Below, piece after piece: positions 15,433-23,951 of a stretch of DNA of 46,924 nt. Under the pieces are notes generated by a model. The model had not been told where the DNA came from, ran no database searches, and saw only the letters and a list, made by a program, of their open reading frames with translations. Position 1 is the stretch's first letter. Every line of letters begins with the position of its first letter. Source of the DNA: JBPCPM01 sp050999155 (GTDB lineage: Bacteria; Actinomycetota; Thermoleophilia; Solirubrobacterales; 70-9); contig JBPCPM010000005.1 in NCBI GenBank assembly GCA_050999155.1, forward strand, positions 1 to 46,924. The letters run 5' to 3'. Both the position numbers and the translations under genes were made by a program.

Positions 15433-16332
15433 TCAGGCGTCGACGCCCGCGGCGGCAAGCTTGTTCTCCACCCATTCGGTGGAGACGATGTGCAGCGGCA
15501 TGCCCAGTTCCTTGGGCTCGAATCCCAGCGCCAGGCCCACCAGCTGGGGCAGGTGCAGGATCGGCAGGTTCAGCTCCTGGTTGACGACCTTGGCCGCCTC
15601 GGGCTGTTGCATGTCGAGATTCAGGTGGCACAGAGGGCAGGGCGTTATCAGGGCGTCGATGTCCTGCTCCAGCGCGCCCCACACGTGGGTGCCGGCCTGG
15701 CGCAGCGACGCTTCCTTGTTCATGGTCACGATGGGAAAGCCGCAGCAGCGCCGCGCGCCGTCGTGGTCGACGACGTTGGCGCCCAGGGCCTCGATGACCT
15801 GCTCGAGGTAGAGGTCGCGCTCGGGGCGCTCGTCGTAGCCGAGCCGGTGCTTGGGGCGCACGATGTAGCAGCCGTAGAACGGGCCAAGGCGCAGCTCGCC
15901 GAGCGGCCGCTTGACCTGCTCGCGCAGCTTGTCAAGGCCGTAGTCCTCGACCAGCAGCCACAGGAAGTTCTTGTTGACGACCTCGCCGCGCTCGTAGGTG
16001 AGCCCTTCCGGCTCAAGTGCCTCGTTGACGTGAGAGCGGTAGTCGGCGTCGGCGTCAAGGCGCTGCTGGGACTCCGACTGCGCGCCCTGGCAGGTCGAGC
16101 AGATGTTCATCATCGTCGCCTGGCCCGTTTCCTGGGCCAGCGCGAAGGTGCGGGCGTTGAGGGTGTCGGCGAGCTCGGGGTTGTGCTCGGCCAGCACGCC
16201 GGCGCCCGAGCAGCTGGCCCGGTCGAGCTCGACCAGCTCGATGCCCAGGCGGTCGGCGACGAGGTCCATGGAGCCGTGCAGCTCGGGCGTGAAGCCGCGC
16301 GAGACGCAGCCGGGCCAGTAGGCGACCTTCAT
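15433..16332 (-). CDS. CCG-domain (HdrB-like) succinate dehydrogenase subunit
   Basis: A 299-residue protein with two cysteine-rich CCG domains like HdrB of heterodisulfide reductase and the SdhE subunit of type-E succinate dehydrogenases. The second domain is complete: C155, C196-C197-G198, C232-x2-C235. The first is degenerate: C9, then SCSG (C41, with Ser at 42 instead of the second Cys), then C78-x2-C81. Its ATG overlaps the sdhB stop (ATGA). No hydrophobic helices are present, so it replaces the usual haem-bearing SdhC/SdhD anchors and would tether the enzyme peripherally and pass electrons to quinone. SdhE here is not the flavinylation factor of the same name. Family call firm, function inferred from the operon. 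Confidence 0.88.
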   Translation of the reverse strand: MKVAYWPGCVSRGFTPELHGSMDLVADRLGIELVELDRASCSGAGVLAEHNPELADTLNARTFALAQETGQATMMNICSTCQGAQSESQQRLDADADYRSHVNEALEPEGLTYERGEVVNKNFLWLLVEDYGLDKLREQVKRPLGELRLGPFYGCYIVRPKHRLGYDERPERDLYLEQVIEALGANVVDHDGARRCCGFPIVTMNKEASLRQAGTHVWGALEQDIDALITPCPLCHLNLDMQQPEAAKVVNQELNLPILHLPQLVGLALGFEPKELGMPLHIVSTEWVENKLAAAGVDA

Positions 16333-17492
16333 GACGCTTCCTCCGGATCAGGATTCTTGGGGCCGCCGCCGACGGTGTCGACGCTCTCCTTCTGGCGCCC
16401 GGAGCTCGAGATCGGCTCCTGGGATCCGGCCATGGCCCACAGGTTGATTTCGCGCCGGCTCTCGTCGGCCCGCTCGAAGATCCGCTTGACGTGCTTCTGC
16501 GAGTCGCCGGGCAGCTTCTCGTGCACGCCGGGGATCAGCTTGCTGATCGAGCGCATCTTGCCCGTCCGGATGCCGCGTACCGCGGTGGGGATCGAGCCGA
16601 TCAGGCCCTTCATGGCGCCGACCGTGGGCATCAGCTTGCCCTTGATGCCCGGCGCGTAGGACTCCTGCAGCAGCAGGGACTCGTCGAGGGTGCCCTTGGC
16701 CTTGATGTTGTTGACGAACGCCTCTTCGTGGCGGCGGCCGTTGTGGGCATCCATGATGTCGAAGTCGTGCGAAGAGATCCGGCGTAAGCGCATGATCTGG
16801 TCCATCGGCGCGACGTCCTTGGGGCAGGCGTCGATGCACGCGAAGCAGTGCGTACAGTCGTAGATGCCGTGCGGGTCCTGGGCTAGGTCGTACAGGCGCT
16901 CCTCGGCCTGCGCGTCGCGCGGGTCGCCGACGAAACGGTACGCCTTGGCCAGCGCGGCGGGACCGATGAACTCCGGGTCTGCCTCCATCGACAGGCACGC
17001 CGACACACACGCGCTGCACTGGATGCAGGCCATGGTCTGCGTGACGTCGATCATCGCCTCCGCGGGCACGATGTACTCGCGCTCGGGCGGCTCGCCCTCA
17101 GGCAGCAGCCAGGGGGTGACGCGGCGGAACTTCTCCCAGTGGGTGGACTCCATGTCGGTGACCAGGTCCTTGATCACCGGCTGATTGCCCATCGGCTCGA
17201 CCACGATCGGTTCGCCACCACCGTTGCGGCGGTTGGCGTGCTCGTCGGCTTCGCCGAGCTGGTGCAGGCAGGCCAGCGTGGACTTCCCGTTGATCTTCAC
17301 CGCGCAGGAGCCGCAGATGGCCGCGGTGCACGAGCACCGCACGACCAGCGAGCCGTCCTTGTCGTCGCGGACCTGCAGCAGGCCGTCCAGCACGCTCTGC
17401 GTCGGGTCAAGGTCGACGTCGAAGTTCTCCCAGTAGGCGCCGCGGTCGTCTTCGGGGTCGTAGCGGCGGACCTTGAGTGTGTAGTCGGCCAT
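16329..17492 (-). CDS. sdhB: Succinate dehydrogenase/fumarate reductase iron-sulfur subunit, type-E-like
   Basis: A 387-residue iron-sulfur protein. The 2Fe-2S site is CTAAICGSC (C55, C60, C63) with C75; the first 4Fe-4S motif is C156, C159, C162, C166; the second is C213, C216, C219, C223 followed by PK. In classical SdhB the second position of the last motif is not Cys and the cluster is 3Fe-4S; here C216 fills it, as in non-classical archaeal-type enzymes with two 4Fe-4S clusters. A C-terminal extension of about 150 residues follows the last cluster, well beyond the usual ~240-residue size. The ATG directly follows the sdhA TAG, so it is coupled to sdhA. Confidence 0.92.
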   Translation of the reverse strand: MADYTLKVRRYDPEDDRGAYWENFDVDLDPTQSVLDGLLQVRDDKDGSLVVRCSCTAAICGSCAVKINGKSTLACLHQLGEADEHANRRNGGGEPIVVEPMGNQPVIKDLVTDMESTHWEKFRRVTPWLLPEGEPPEREYIVPAEAMIDVTQTMACIQCSACVSACLSMEADPEFIGPAALAKAYRFVGDPRDAQAEERLYDLAQDPHGIYDCTHCFACIDACPKDVAPMDQIMRLRRISSHDFDIMDAHNGRRHEEAFVNNIKAKGTLDESLLLQESYAPGIKGKLMPTVGAMKGLIGSIPTAVRGIRTGKMRSISKLIPGVHEKLPGDSQKHVKRIFERADESRREINLWAMAGSQEPISSSGRQKESVDTVGGGPKNPDPEEAS

Positions 17493-19181
17493 CTAGTACT
17501 TCCTCTCCTGGGGCTGCCAGTCGGTGATCGTGACCTCCGAGTAGCCGAGCTCGGGCCCATCGCCGTTGAGGCTGACGGTGATGTGTTTGAGCCACTCCTC
17601 GTCGTTGCGGTCCGGGAAGTCCTGGCGGGCGTGGGCGCCGCGCGACTCCTTGCGGTGCAGGGCCGCGGCAGCGATCGCCTCGGCGTTGTCGAGCAGGAAC
17701 TCCAGCTCCAGCGCGCCGAGCACGTCCTGGTTGAAGATGGTGCCGTGGTCGTCGATCCAGGCGTCGGCCGCCTGCTCGCGGATCCGGGCGAGCTCTTCCT
17801 GACAGGTCTGCAGCCCCTCCTCGGTGCGGAAGACGGCGCAGTAGCGGTCCATCGTGGTGCCGAGATCGTCCTTGATCTCGGCGACCCGGCGGCCCTCGAC
17901 CTTGGGCCGGGAGTGGATGGCGGCGATCCGTTGCTCCTCGTCGGCCAGCGCGGCCTGGGAGGGGCGTCCGGGGTTGCTCTCGCGGGCGATCTTGGCGGCG
18001 TGGTCGCCGGCGCGACGCCCGAAGATCAGGGTGTCCAGCAGGGAGTTGGCGCCGAGGCGGTTGCCGCCGTGGACCGAGACGCAGGCCGTCTCACCCACGG
18101 CGTAGAGGCCGGGGACGTTGGTGGCGCCGTCGGAGTCGGTGCGCACGCCGCCCATCGTGTAGTGGTTGCCGGGCCGGATCCGTATCGGCTCCTGGGTGAT
18201 GTCCACCCCGGCGAAGTTCTCTCCGATGTGCAGGATCTCGCGCAACGCCTCGTAGATCCGTTTGCGGCCGACCGGGCGGATGTCCAGGGCGACGGTGCCG
18301 TCGGGGAAGCCGCGCCCCTCGATGATCTCGGTCAGCTCCGAGCGCGAGACGACGTCACGCGAGGCGAGCTCCATCATGTTGGGCGCGTAGCGCTCCATGA
18401 AGCGCTCGCCCTTGGCGTTGTAGAGGTGCGCGCCCTCCCCGCGGGCGCCCTCGGTGATGAGAAAGCCCTTCTTGGCCAACGTGGTCGGGTGGTACTGGAC
18501 CATCTCCACGTCCATGAGCTCGGCGCCGGCCCGGTAGGCCATGGAGATGCCGTCGCCCGTGCAGATCAGGCCGTTGGTGGTCGGCTTGAACACGCGGCCG
18601 TTGCCGCCGGTGGCCAGGATCACCGTCTTGGCCTGGAAGAGGGTCGTCGTGCCGTCGACGATGTTGCGCGTCACCGCCCCGACGCAGCGGCCGTTGTCGT
18701 CGGTCGCGAGCGTGGTGGTGAACCACTCCTCGTAGCGGTCGATGCGCTCGGAGTGCTTGTTGAGCTGCTCGTAGAGGACGTGGAGGATGGCCTGCCCGGT
18801 GATGTCGGCCACGTAGTAGGTGCGCGCCTTGGAGGCGCCGCCGAAGGCGCGGGTCCCGAGCTTGCCCTCGTCGTCACGGTGGAAGGTGACGCCGAGGTGC
18901 TCGAGGTGCAGGATCTCCTCGGGGGCCTCGCGGCACATCGTGGCGATGGCGTCCTGGTCGCCCAGGTAATCCGAGCCCTTGATCGTGTCGAAGGCGTGCG
19001 ACTCCCACGAGTCGTCGGGGTGCAGGGCGGCGTTGATGCCTCCCTGGGCGGCGTTGGAGTGCGAGCGGACCGGGTGGACCTTGCTGATGATCCCGACGGT
19101 CGCGCCCGCGTCTGCCGCGGCAAGGGCGGCGCGCATGCCGGCGAGGCCGGCTCCGATGATCAGGACGTCGTGGCGAGGCAT
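17493..19181 (-). CDS. sdhA: Succinate dehydrogenase/fumarate reductase flavoprotein subunit
   Basis: A 562-residue flavoprotein that oxidises succinate to fumarate. Visible motifs: the dinucleotide fold GAGLAGMRAAL (residues 11-21), the covalent-FAD region VRSHSNAAQGGINAAL with the His that bonds FAD, HPTTLAKKGFLITEGARGEG with active-site residues, and HGGNRLGANSLLD near the C-terminal part of the FAD domain. It is the first gene of an sdhA-sdhB-CCG subunit operon; no sdhC or sdhD lies nearby. Length is slightly below the common 580-590. Direction of the reaction (oxidation or fumarate reduction) cannot be read from sequence. Confidence 0.95.
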   Translation of the reverse strand: MPRHDVLIIGAGLAGMRAALAAADAGATVGIISKVHPVRSHSNAAQGGINAALHPDDSWESHAFDTIKGSDYLGDQDAIATMCREAPEEILHLEHLGVTFHRDDEGKLGTRAFGGASKARTYYVADITGQAILHVLYEQLNKHSERIDRYEEWFTTTLATDDNGRCVGAVTRNIVDGTTTLFQAKTVILATGGNGRVFKPTTNGLICTGDGISMAYRAGAELMDVEMVQYHPTTLAKKGFLITEGARGEGAHLYNAKGERFMERYAPNMMELASRDVVSRSELTEIIEGRGFPDGTVALDIRPVGRKRIYEALREILHIGENFAGVDITQEPIRIRPGNHYTMGGVRTDSDGATNVPGLYAVGETACVSVHGGNRLGANSLLDTLIFGRRAGDHAAKIARESNPGRPSQAALADEEQRIAAIHSRPKVEGRRVAEIKDDLGTTMDRYCAVFRTEEGLQTCQEELARIREQAADAWIDDHGTIFNQDVLGALELEFLLDNAEAIAAAALHRKESRGAHARQDFPDRNDEEWLKHITVSLNGDGPELGYSEVTITDWQPQERKY

Positions 19182-19260
19182 GGGCGCGGGGCGGCGGGGA
19201 TTCTATGCAAGGGCCCGGTTCTCCGGCCTGCCGTGTCGTCGGGGGGTGAGGGCGGGCGGT

Positions 19261-20460
19261 TCAGCGCTCGGCCGGACCGCCCGCCGCGGGGGTGGGGCGG
19301 ACCGCGCTGCGGACGGACCGTCCGACCTGTTGGGCGGACAGCACGCCGAGCAGCCGGCGCTGCTCGTCGACCACCATCACCGCCCCGAGCTTGCGCAGCC
19401 ACTCGTTGCCCAGCACGGCCTCAAGCGGGCTGCCGGTGGTGATCGTCGGGCGCTCTGGCGAACGGTCGATCGTGTCGCCGGCGCTCTGCAGCTCGCGACG
19501 CTCCTCGGGGACGTCGTCAAGCTCGGATTGGCGCAGCACGCCCTCGAAGCGGCCCTGGGGGTCGGTGACCGGGAACCAGGGCCAGCGGTAGCGCAGGAAG
19601 AACTCGTCCTGGGCCCGGGCGAGCGACAGCCCCTCGGGGATGGCGACGGGCTCGCCGTCCATCAGCTCGTCGACCGAGATGTGCTCGAGGCGGCCGGTGA
19701 CGGCCGATTGGACGATCGCCGCCCCGGCGGACTGGTTGAGCATGATCCCGATGAAGGCGAGCCAGACGCCTGAGAGCAGGACGCCCTGGATGGCGAGCAG
19801 GATGCCGAAGCCGATGAACAGGTAGGCGAAGCCCTGGCCAAGGCGCCCGGCGATTCGAGTGGCGGCCGCGCGTTCGCCGGTGAACCTCCAAGCGATCGCC
19901 CGGGCGATCCGGCCACCGTCGAGCGGGAACGCCGGAAGCAGGTTGAACACCAGCAGCAGCAGGTTGATCGACGTCACCCATGCCAACACGGCCAAGGCCG
20001 GGGAGACGGCAGCGTCCCCCCGGACCAAGGTGGCGTCGCGGAAGGCCGTGCCACCTTCGACGGCGATCCCGATCAACGCCCCGACGATCACGATGCCCAG
20101 CGTCACCAGCGGCCCGGCCACCGCGATCTTGAACTCGGCTCCGGGGCTGTCCGAGTCGCGCTCCATCCGGGCCACGCCCCCGAACAGCCACAGGTCGATG
20201 CCGGCGATCCCGATGTTGTTGCGGATCGCGACGAACGCGTGCCCGAGCTCGTGCAACAGGATCGAGCCGAAGAACAGGAAGGCGCTGGCGACGGCCAGCC
20301 CGTAGGCCATCGTCCCCGTATCGGCATCGCCCAGGATGTCGCGGTAGTAGCCCGACAGCCACAAGATGATCAAGAACAGGACGACGAACCACGAGTAGTC
20401 CACGCCGATCCGGATGCCGCGGACTCGGCCCAGCGTTATCGATCCCGTGCTGCGGAACAT
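19261..20460 (-). CDS. Site-2-protease-like M50 metalloprotease with CBS domains
   Basis: A 399-residue intramembrane protease of the SpoIVFB/Rip3 type. The zinc motif HELGH is at residues 70-74 in a membrane helix, and the third ligand lies in NLLPAFPLDGGR. About six membrane helices occupy residues 20-245, followed by a CBS pair (about 255-390; VDELMDGEPVAIPEG and RRLLGVLSAQQVG). Such enzymes cleave membrane-bound anti-sigma factors or pro-proteins inside the bilayer, and CBS domains sense adenine nucleotides. It stands alone; no anti-sigma gene is adjacent, so the substrate is unknown. Its start region carries a small palindrome. Confidence 0.9.
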   Translation of the reverse strand: MFRSTGSITLGRVRGIRIGVDYSWFVVLFLIILWLSGYYRDILGDADTGTMAYGLAVASAFLFFGSILLHELGHAFVAIRNNIGIAGIDLWLFGGVARMERDSDSPGAEFKIAVAGPLVTLGIVIVGALIGIAVEGGTAFRDATLVRGDAAVSPALAVLAWVTSINLLLLVFNLLPAFPLDGGRIARAIAWRFTGERAAATRIAGRLGQGFAYLFIGFGILLAIQGVLLSGVWLAFIGIMLNQSAGAAIVQSAVTGRLEHISVDELMDGEPVAIPEGLSLARAQDEFFLRYRWPWFPVTDPQGRFEGVLRQSELDDVPEERRELQSAGDTIDRSPERPTITTGSPLEAVLGNEWLRKLGAVMVVDEQRRLLGVLSAQQVGRSVRSAVRPTPAAGGPAER

Positions 20461-20468
20461 GGATCAAT

Positions 20469-20484
20469 GGTCCCATACGGGACC
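20469..20484 (-). promoter_or_regulatory. Palindrome in the 5' region of the M50 protease gene
   Basis: GGTCCC-ATAC-GGGACC sits eight bases upstream of the start codon, where it could be an operator or could fold over the ribosome-binding region of the mRNA. Role unproven. Confidence 0.35.
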
Positions 20485-20579
20485 GGTGGCCCCGCCCGCA
20501 AGTGGTTTTCCGGTGGGATGCGGGACGAGCGTCCGATATCGATCCCGGAGCGGGAGAAATCGAGCACTCGGGCGGTCGC

Positions 20580-22280
20580 TCAGGCGAGCTGCGGGGCGTG
20601 CCGGTCGACGATGGCGCGCTGGTCGATGCCCGCCGGCAGCGTGCCGAATGCGTGACCCCAGTCGCCGCCCAGCCGTGAGGCGCAGAACGCGTCGGCTACC
20701 GCGGGGTCGCCGTGGCGCACCAGCAGGCTGGCCTGGAGCACCAGCGCGAGGCGCTCCACGACGCGGCGGGCGCGGGTCTCCATCTGCTCCAGGTCCGAGA
20801 GCTCGTTCTGGATCGAGGCGATCGCCTGGTCCAAGCGGGGATCGGCCCCGGCGGACTGGCCGATCTCGTCGAGCAGGACGCTCAGGGCCTCCGGGCTCTT
20901 GACCATCGCCCGCAGGGTGTCGAGGCACTGGACGTTGCCCGAGCCCTCCCAGATCGAGTTCAGAGGCGACTCGCGGAACAGGCGGGGCATGCCCGACTCC
21001 TCGACGTAGCCGTTGCCGCCCAGGCACTCCAGCGACTCGACCGCGTGCCACGGGGCGCGCTTGCACGTCCAGTACTTGAGCACCGGCGTGGCCAGGCGCC
21101 GGAACAGCGTCTCGCGCTCGTCGCCGACCTGGGCGCCGTCGTAGGAGCGGGCCAGGCGCATCGCGGCGACCGTCGCCGCTTCGGACTCCACGGCGAGGTC
21201 GGCCAGGACGTTGACCATCAGCGGCTGGTCGATCAGCCGCTTGCCGAAGGCCTCGCGGTAGGTCGCGTGGTGGATGGCCTGCTCGACGCCGGCACGCATG
21301 CCGGCCGTCGCGCCGAGCACGCAGTCCAGGCGTGTGTGGTTGACCATCTCGATGATCGTCGGCACGCCGCGGCCCTCCTCGCCGACCAGCCGCCCGATCG
21401 CGCTGCGGAACTCGACCTCGCTCGAGGCGTTCGAGCGGTTGCCGAGCTTGTCCTTGAGCCGCTGCAGGTGGAACCGGTTGCGCGAGCCGTCGTCGAGGAT
21501 TCGGGGGACAAGAAAACACGACAGGCCGCCCGGGGCCTGGGCCAAGACGAGGAACACGTCGCACATCGGCGCTGAGCAGAACCACTTGTGGCCGGTCAGC
21601 GCGTACTCGGCCGCCGGACCGCCGCCGTTGACCGGGGCGGCCATCGTGGTGTTCGCCCGCACGTCCGAGCCGCCCTGCTTCTCGGTCATCGCCATGCCGG
21701 CGAGGGCCCCGCGCTTCTCGGACCGGTGGCGCAGGCCCGGGTCGTAGATGGTCGAGGTCAGCAGCGGCTCCCATTCGGCAGCCAGCTCGGGCTGGGTGCG
21801 CAGCGCCGGGATCACCGAGTAGGTCATCGAGGTCGGACAGCCGACGCCGGCCTCGGCCCGGCCGCCGGTCATGAACAGCGCGGCGCGGGCGACGTGGGCG
21901 CCCTCACGCCGCTCGCGCCAGGGCAGCGCGTGCAGCGCCTGTTCGACGGCCACCTTCTGCAGGGCGTGGTAGGAGGGGTGGTACTCCACCTCGTCGATGC
22001 GGTGGCCGAAGCGGTCGTGGGTCCTCAGGCGCGGCGGGTTCTCGTTGGCTTCGCGACCCCACGTCTGCTGTTCGGCCGATCCGGCCCGGGCGCCGGCGGC
22101 ACTGACGGCGGCGTGCGCCCACTCGCCGCCCTCGCGGAGCAGCGCCTCGACCAGCGGGCGGTCCGCGGTGAAGGTGTCGTAGTCGACCAGCGGCGGTGGC
22201 TGGTTGGTGACCTCGTGGGTCTGGCCGGCCGCTTGGGGGGCCGGCGCCTGCGCGTGGGCTCGGGGCTCGGTGGTGGCCAT
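20580..22280 (-). CDS. AidB-like acyl-CoA dehydrogenase
   Basis: A 566-residue flavoprotein of the AidB group. It shows the family N-terminal domain (VEYHPSYHALQKVAVEQALH), the FAD-contact region AGMAMTEKQGGSDVRANTT, and the C-terminal ECLGGNGYVEESGMPRLFRE and IWEGSGNVQCLD, where the Glu is at the usual catalytic base position. E. coli AidB binds DNA and FAD and limits alkylation damage; actinobacterial homologues may be ordinary acyl-CoA dehydrogenases, so the biological role is uncertain. The ATG at 22280 has no clear Shine-Dalgarno. It stands alone, followed by a 119-base gap before the M50 gene. Confidence 0.92.
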   Translation of the reverse strand: MATTEPRAHAQAPAPQAAGQTHEVTNQPPPLVDYDTFTADRPLVEALLREGGEWAHAAVSAAGARAGSAEQQTWGREANENPPRLRTHDRFGHRIDEVEYHPSYHALQKVAVEQALHALPWRERREGAHVARAALFMTGGRAEAGVGCPTSMTYSVIPALRTQPELAAEWEPLLTSTIYDPGLRHRSEKRGALAGMAMTEKQGGSDVRANTTMAAPVNGGGPAAEYALTGHKWFCSAPMCDVFLVLAQAPGGLSCFLVPRILDDGSRNRFHLQRLKDKLGNRSNASSEVEFRSAIGRLVGEEGRGVPTIIEMVNHTRLDCVLGATAGMRAGVEQAIHHATYREAFGKRLIDQPLMVNVLADLAVESEAATVAAMRLARSYDGAQVGDERETLFRRLATPVLKYWTCKRAPWHAVESLECLGGNGYVEESGMPRLFRESPLNSIWEGSGNVQCLDTLRAMVKSPEALSVLLDEIGQSAGADPRLDQAIASIQNELSDLEQMETRARRVVERLALVLQASLLVRHGDPAVADAFCASRLGGDWGHAFGTLPAGIDQRAIVDRHAPQLA

Positions 22281-22327
22281 GGGGTCGCGGCGCCAGGGGC
22301 CGCCCGATCAGTGAATCAGAGCCCCCA

Positions 22328-22392
22328 CCCGTCCGCCACTCCGTAGGACGGACGGGCGCGGGGATCGCCGAGGCCGCATGACGCCTCGGCGA
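22328..22392 (-). terminator. Two tandem hairpins downstream of the gene relic
   Basis: A perfect 10-bp stem, TCGCCGAGGC (22365-22374) with GCCTCGGCGA (22383-22392), and a 7-bp stem, CCCGTCC (22328-22334) with GGACGGG (22350-22356). Read on the minus strand they come right after the broken beta-propeller sequence and before the AidB-like gene, so they probably are the terminators of the lost gene. Confidence 0.5.
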
Positions 22393-22490
22393 CTCACGCC
22401 GGGGATGGCCGACCCGTTCCGGCGACGCGGTGCTGGGGCGGAGTGCGCTTGGGGTCGGACGGCTTCGGCGTCGAGGGTTTGCTCTCGGGT

Positions 22491-22660
22491 CATGGCGACG
22501 ACGCTGTCGCTGCTGTACGAGGCGGCGCAGGCGGGTTCTTGCCTTCGGGGCTGATCGTCACGGAGACCGGTCCGTCGAGGGCGGTGCCGTCGGTGCAGGT
22601 TCCCTCCGTTCCGGTGTCGGAGATGCAGCCGTCGCTGCCGGCCATCGAATTGCATCGTGG
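22491..22660 (-). pseudogene. Relic of a YVTN-like beta-propeller repeat protein, frameshifted
   Basis: On the minus strand one frame reads AGSDGCISDTGTEGTC, then TDGTALDGPVSVTISPEGKN (ending near 22535). After two extra bases another frame reads ASYSSDSVVAM (to 22491). Joined, this is one blade of a known actinobacterial repeat family with the consensus GCIS-ETG-TCTDGKALDG-SVTVSPDGKNVYVASY-SDAVAVF. Neither frame continues to a full protein and no start is present. It is therefore a broken remnant inside the 518-base gap between the AidB-like gene and mdh; I see nothing else coding in that gap. Confidence 0.65.
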
Positions 22661-22798
22661 GTTTCCGTGCCCGGGACGGGCCACCGGGGAGGGCTCGCGT
22701 GAAAGGCTGGCGAGCGGGGTAGCTCCAACAGGACCCCGGTGTCGCGGCCGCATCCCGGCCGCCGCCGACCACCGTTCTTCCATCAGGAGGTTTCGCTC

Positions 22799-23788
22799 AT
22801 GAGCCAGTCGCCCGTCCGCGTGGCCGTCACCGGCGCCGCCGGCGCCATCGGCTACAGCCTGCTCTTCCGCATCGCCGCCGGCGAGCTGCTCGGCCCCGAC
22901 CAGCCCGTCGAGCTGAGCCTGCTCGAGATCCCGCCGGCCATGGACGCCGTCGAGGGCGTTGCGATGGAGCTCGACGACTGCGCCTTCCCGCTGCTGGCCA
23001 GCCTCGAGATGTCCGACGACCCGGCCAAGGCCTTCGACGGCACCAGCATCGCGCTGCTCGTCGGATCCCAGCCGCGGGGCGCTGGCATGGAGCGGGCCGA
23101 TCTGCTCAAGGACAACGGCAAGATCTTCACCGGCCAGGGCGAGGCCCTCAACGACAACGCAGCCGACGACGTGCGGATCCTCGTGGTGGGCAACCCGGCC
23201 AACACCAACTGCCTGATCGCGATGAACAACGCCAAGGACATCCCGCGCGAGCGCTTCACCGCGATGACGCGCCTGGACCACAACCGCGCGATCGCCCAGC
23301 TTTCGAAGAAGCAGGGCGTCCCCGTGACCGAGATCACGAAGATGACGATCTGGGGCAACCACTCGTCCACGCAGTACCCCGACATCAAGCACGCCGAGAT
23401 CAAGGGCTCCAACGCCTGGGACGCCGTGGGTGACGAGTCGTGGGTCACCGACGATTTCATCCCCACCGTCCAGGGTCGCGGCGGCGCGATCATCAAGGCC
23501 CGCGGCTCCTCCAGCGCCGCCTCGGCCGCCAACGCCGCCATCGACCACGCCCACGACTGGTTCGCCGGCGCCGACGAGTCCGACTGGGTCTCGATGGCCG
23601 TCTGCTCCGACGGCTCCTACGGCGTCGACGAGGGCCTGATCTCCAGCTTCCCATGCACGTGCTCCGACGGCGAGTGGCAGATCGTCCAGGGCCTGGAGAT
23701 CGACGACTACAGCCAAAAGCGCATCGACGCCACCGTCGAGGAGCTCCGCTCCGAGCGCGACACCGTGGACGAGGCCGGCCTCCTCTGA
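22799..23788 (+). CDS. mdh: Malate dehydrogenase
   Basis: A 329-residue NAD(H)-dependent enzyme that interconverts malate and oxaloacetate in the TCA cycle. It has the Rossmann motif TGAAGAIGYSLLFRIA (residues 10-25), substrate-binding arginines in QPRGAGMERADLL and TRLDHNRA, the catalytic Asp in the latter and the catalytic His in WGNHSSTQYPDI. The closeness to cytosolic-type (MDH type 2) sequences is clear in GNPANTNCLIA. The start is fixed by AGGAGG seven bases before ATG 22799. icd follows after 163 bases on the same strand. Confidence 0.96.
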   Translation: MSQSPVRVAVTGAAGAIGYSLLFRIAAGELLGPDQPVELSLLEIPPAMDAVEGVAMELDDCAFPLLASLEMSDDPAKAFDGTSIALLVGSQPRGAGMERADLLKDNGKIFTGQGEALNDNAADDVRILVVGNPANTNCLIAMNNAKDIPRERFTAMTRLDHNRAIAQLSKKQGVPVTEITKMTIWGNHSSTQYPDIKHAEIKGSNAWDAVGDESWVTDDFIPTVQGRGGAIIKARGSSSAASAANAAIDHAHDWFAGADESDWVSMAVCSDGSYGVDEGLISSFPCTCSDGEWQIVQGLEIDDYSQKRIDATVEELRSERDTVDEAGLL

Positions 23789-23951
23789 TCGGACGCACCG
23801 ACTCCTGCTAAACCACCGCCCGCGGCCACTTCAAGGAGCCGAGCGGCGGCCGGGTGTATGAGAAGGAGCCGAGGCTCGCGCCGTTCGCGTGAAAGGCGCC
23901 CCTGGCGGGTACGTCCGGGCGGAAACCTTCAGCGAACGAGTGGGAGTGGAC

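Noticed and set aside
23833..23875. Direct repeat AAGGAGCCGAG (two copies) before icd
   Set aside because: Short, purine-rich and near ribosome-binding-like composition; two 11-mers in 165 bases are not enough to claim an element.
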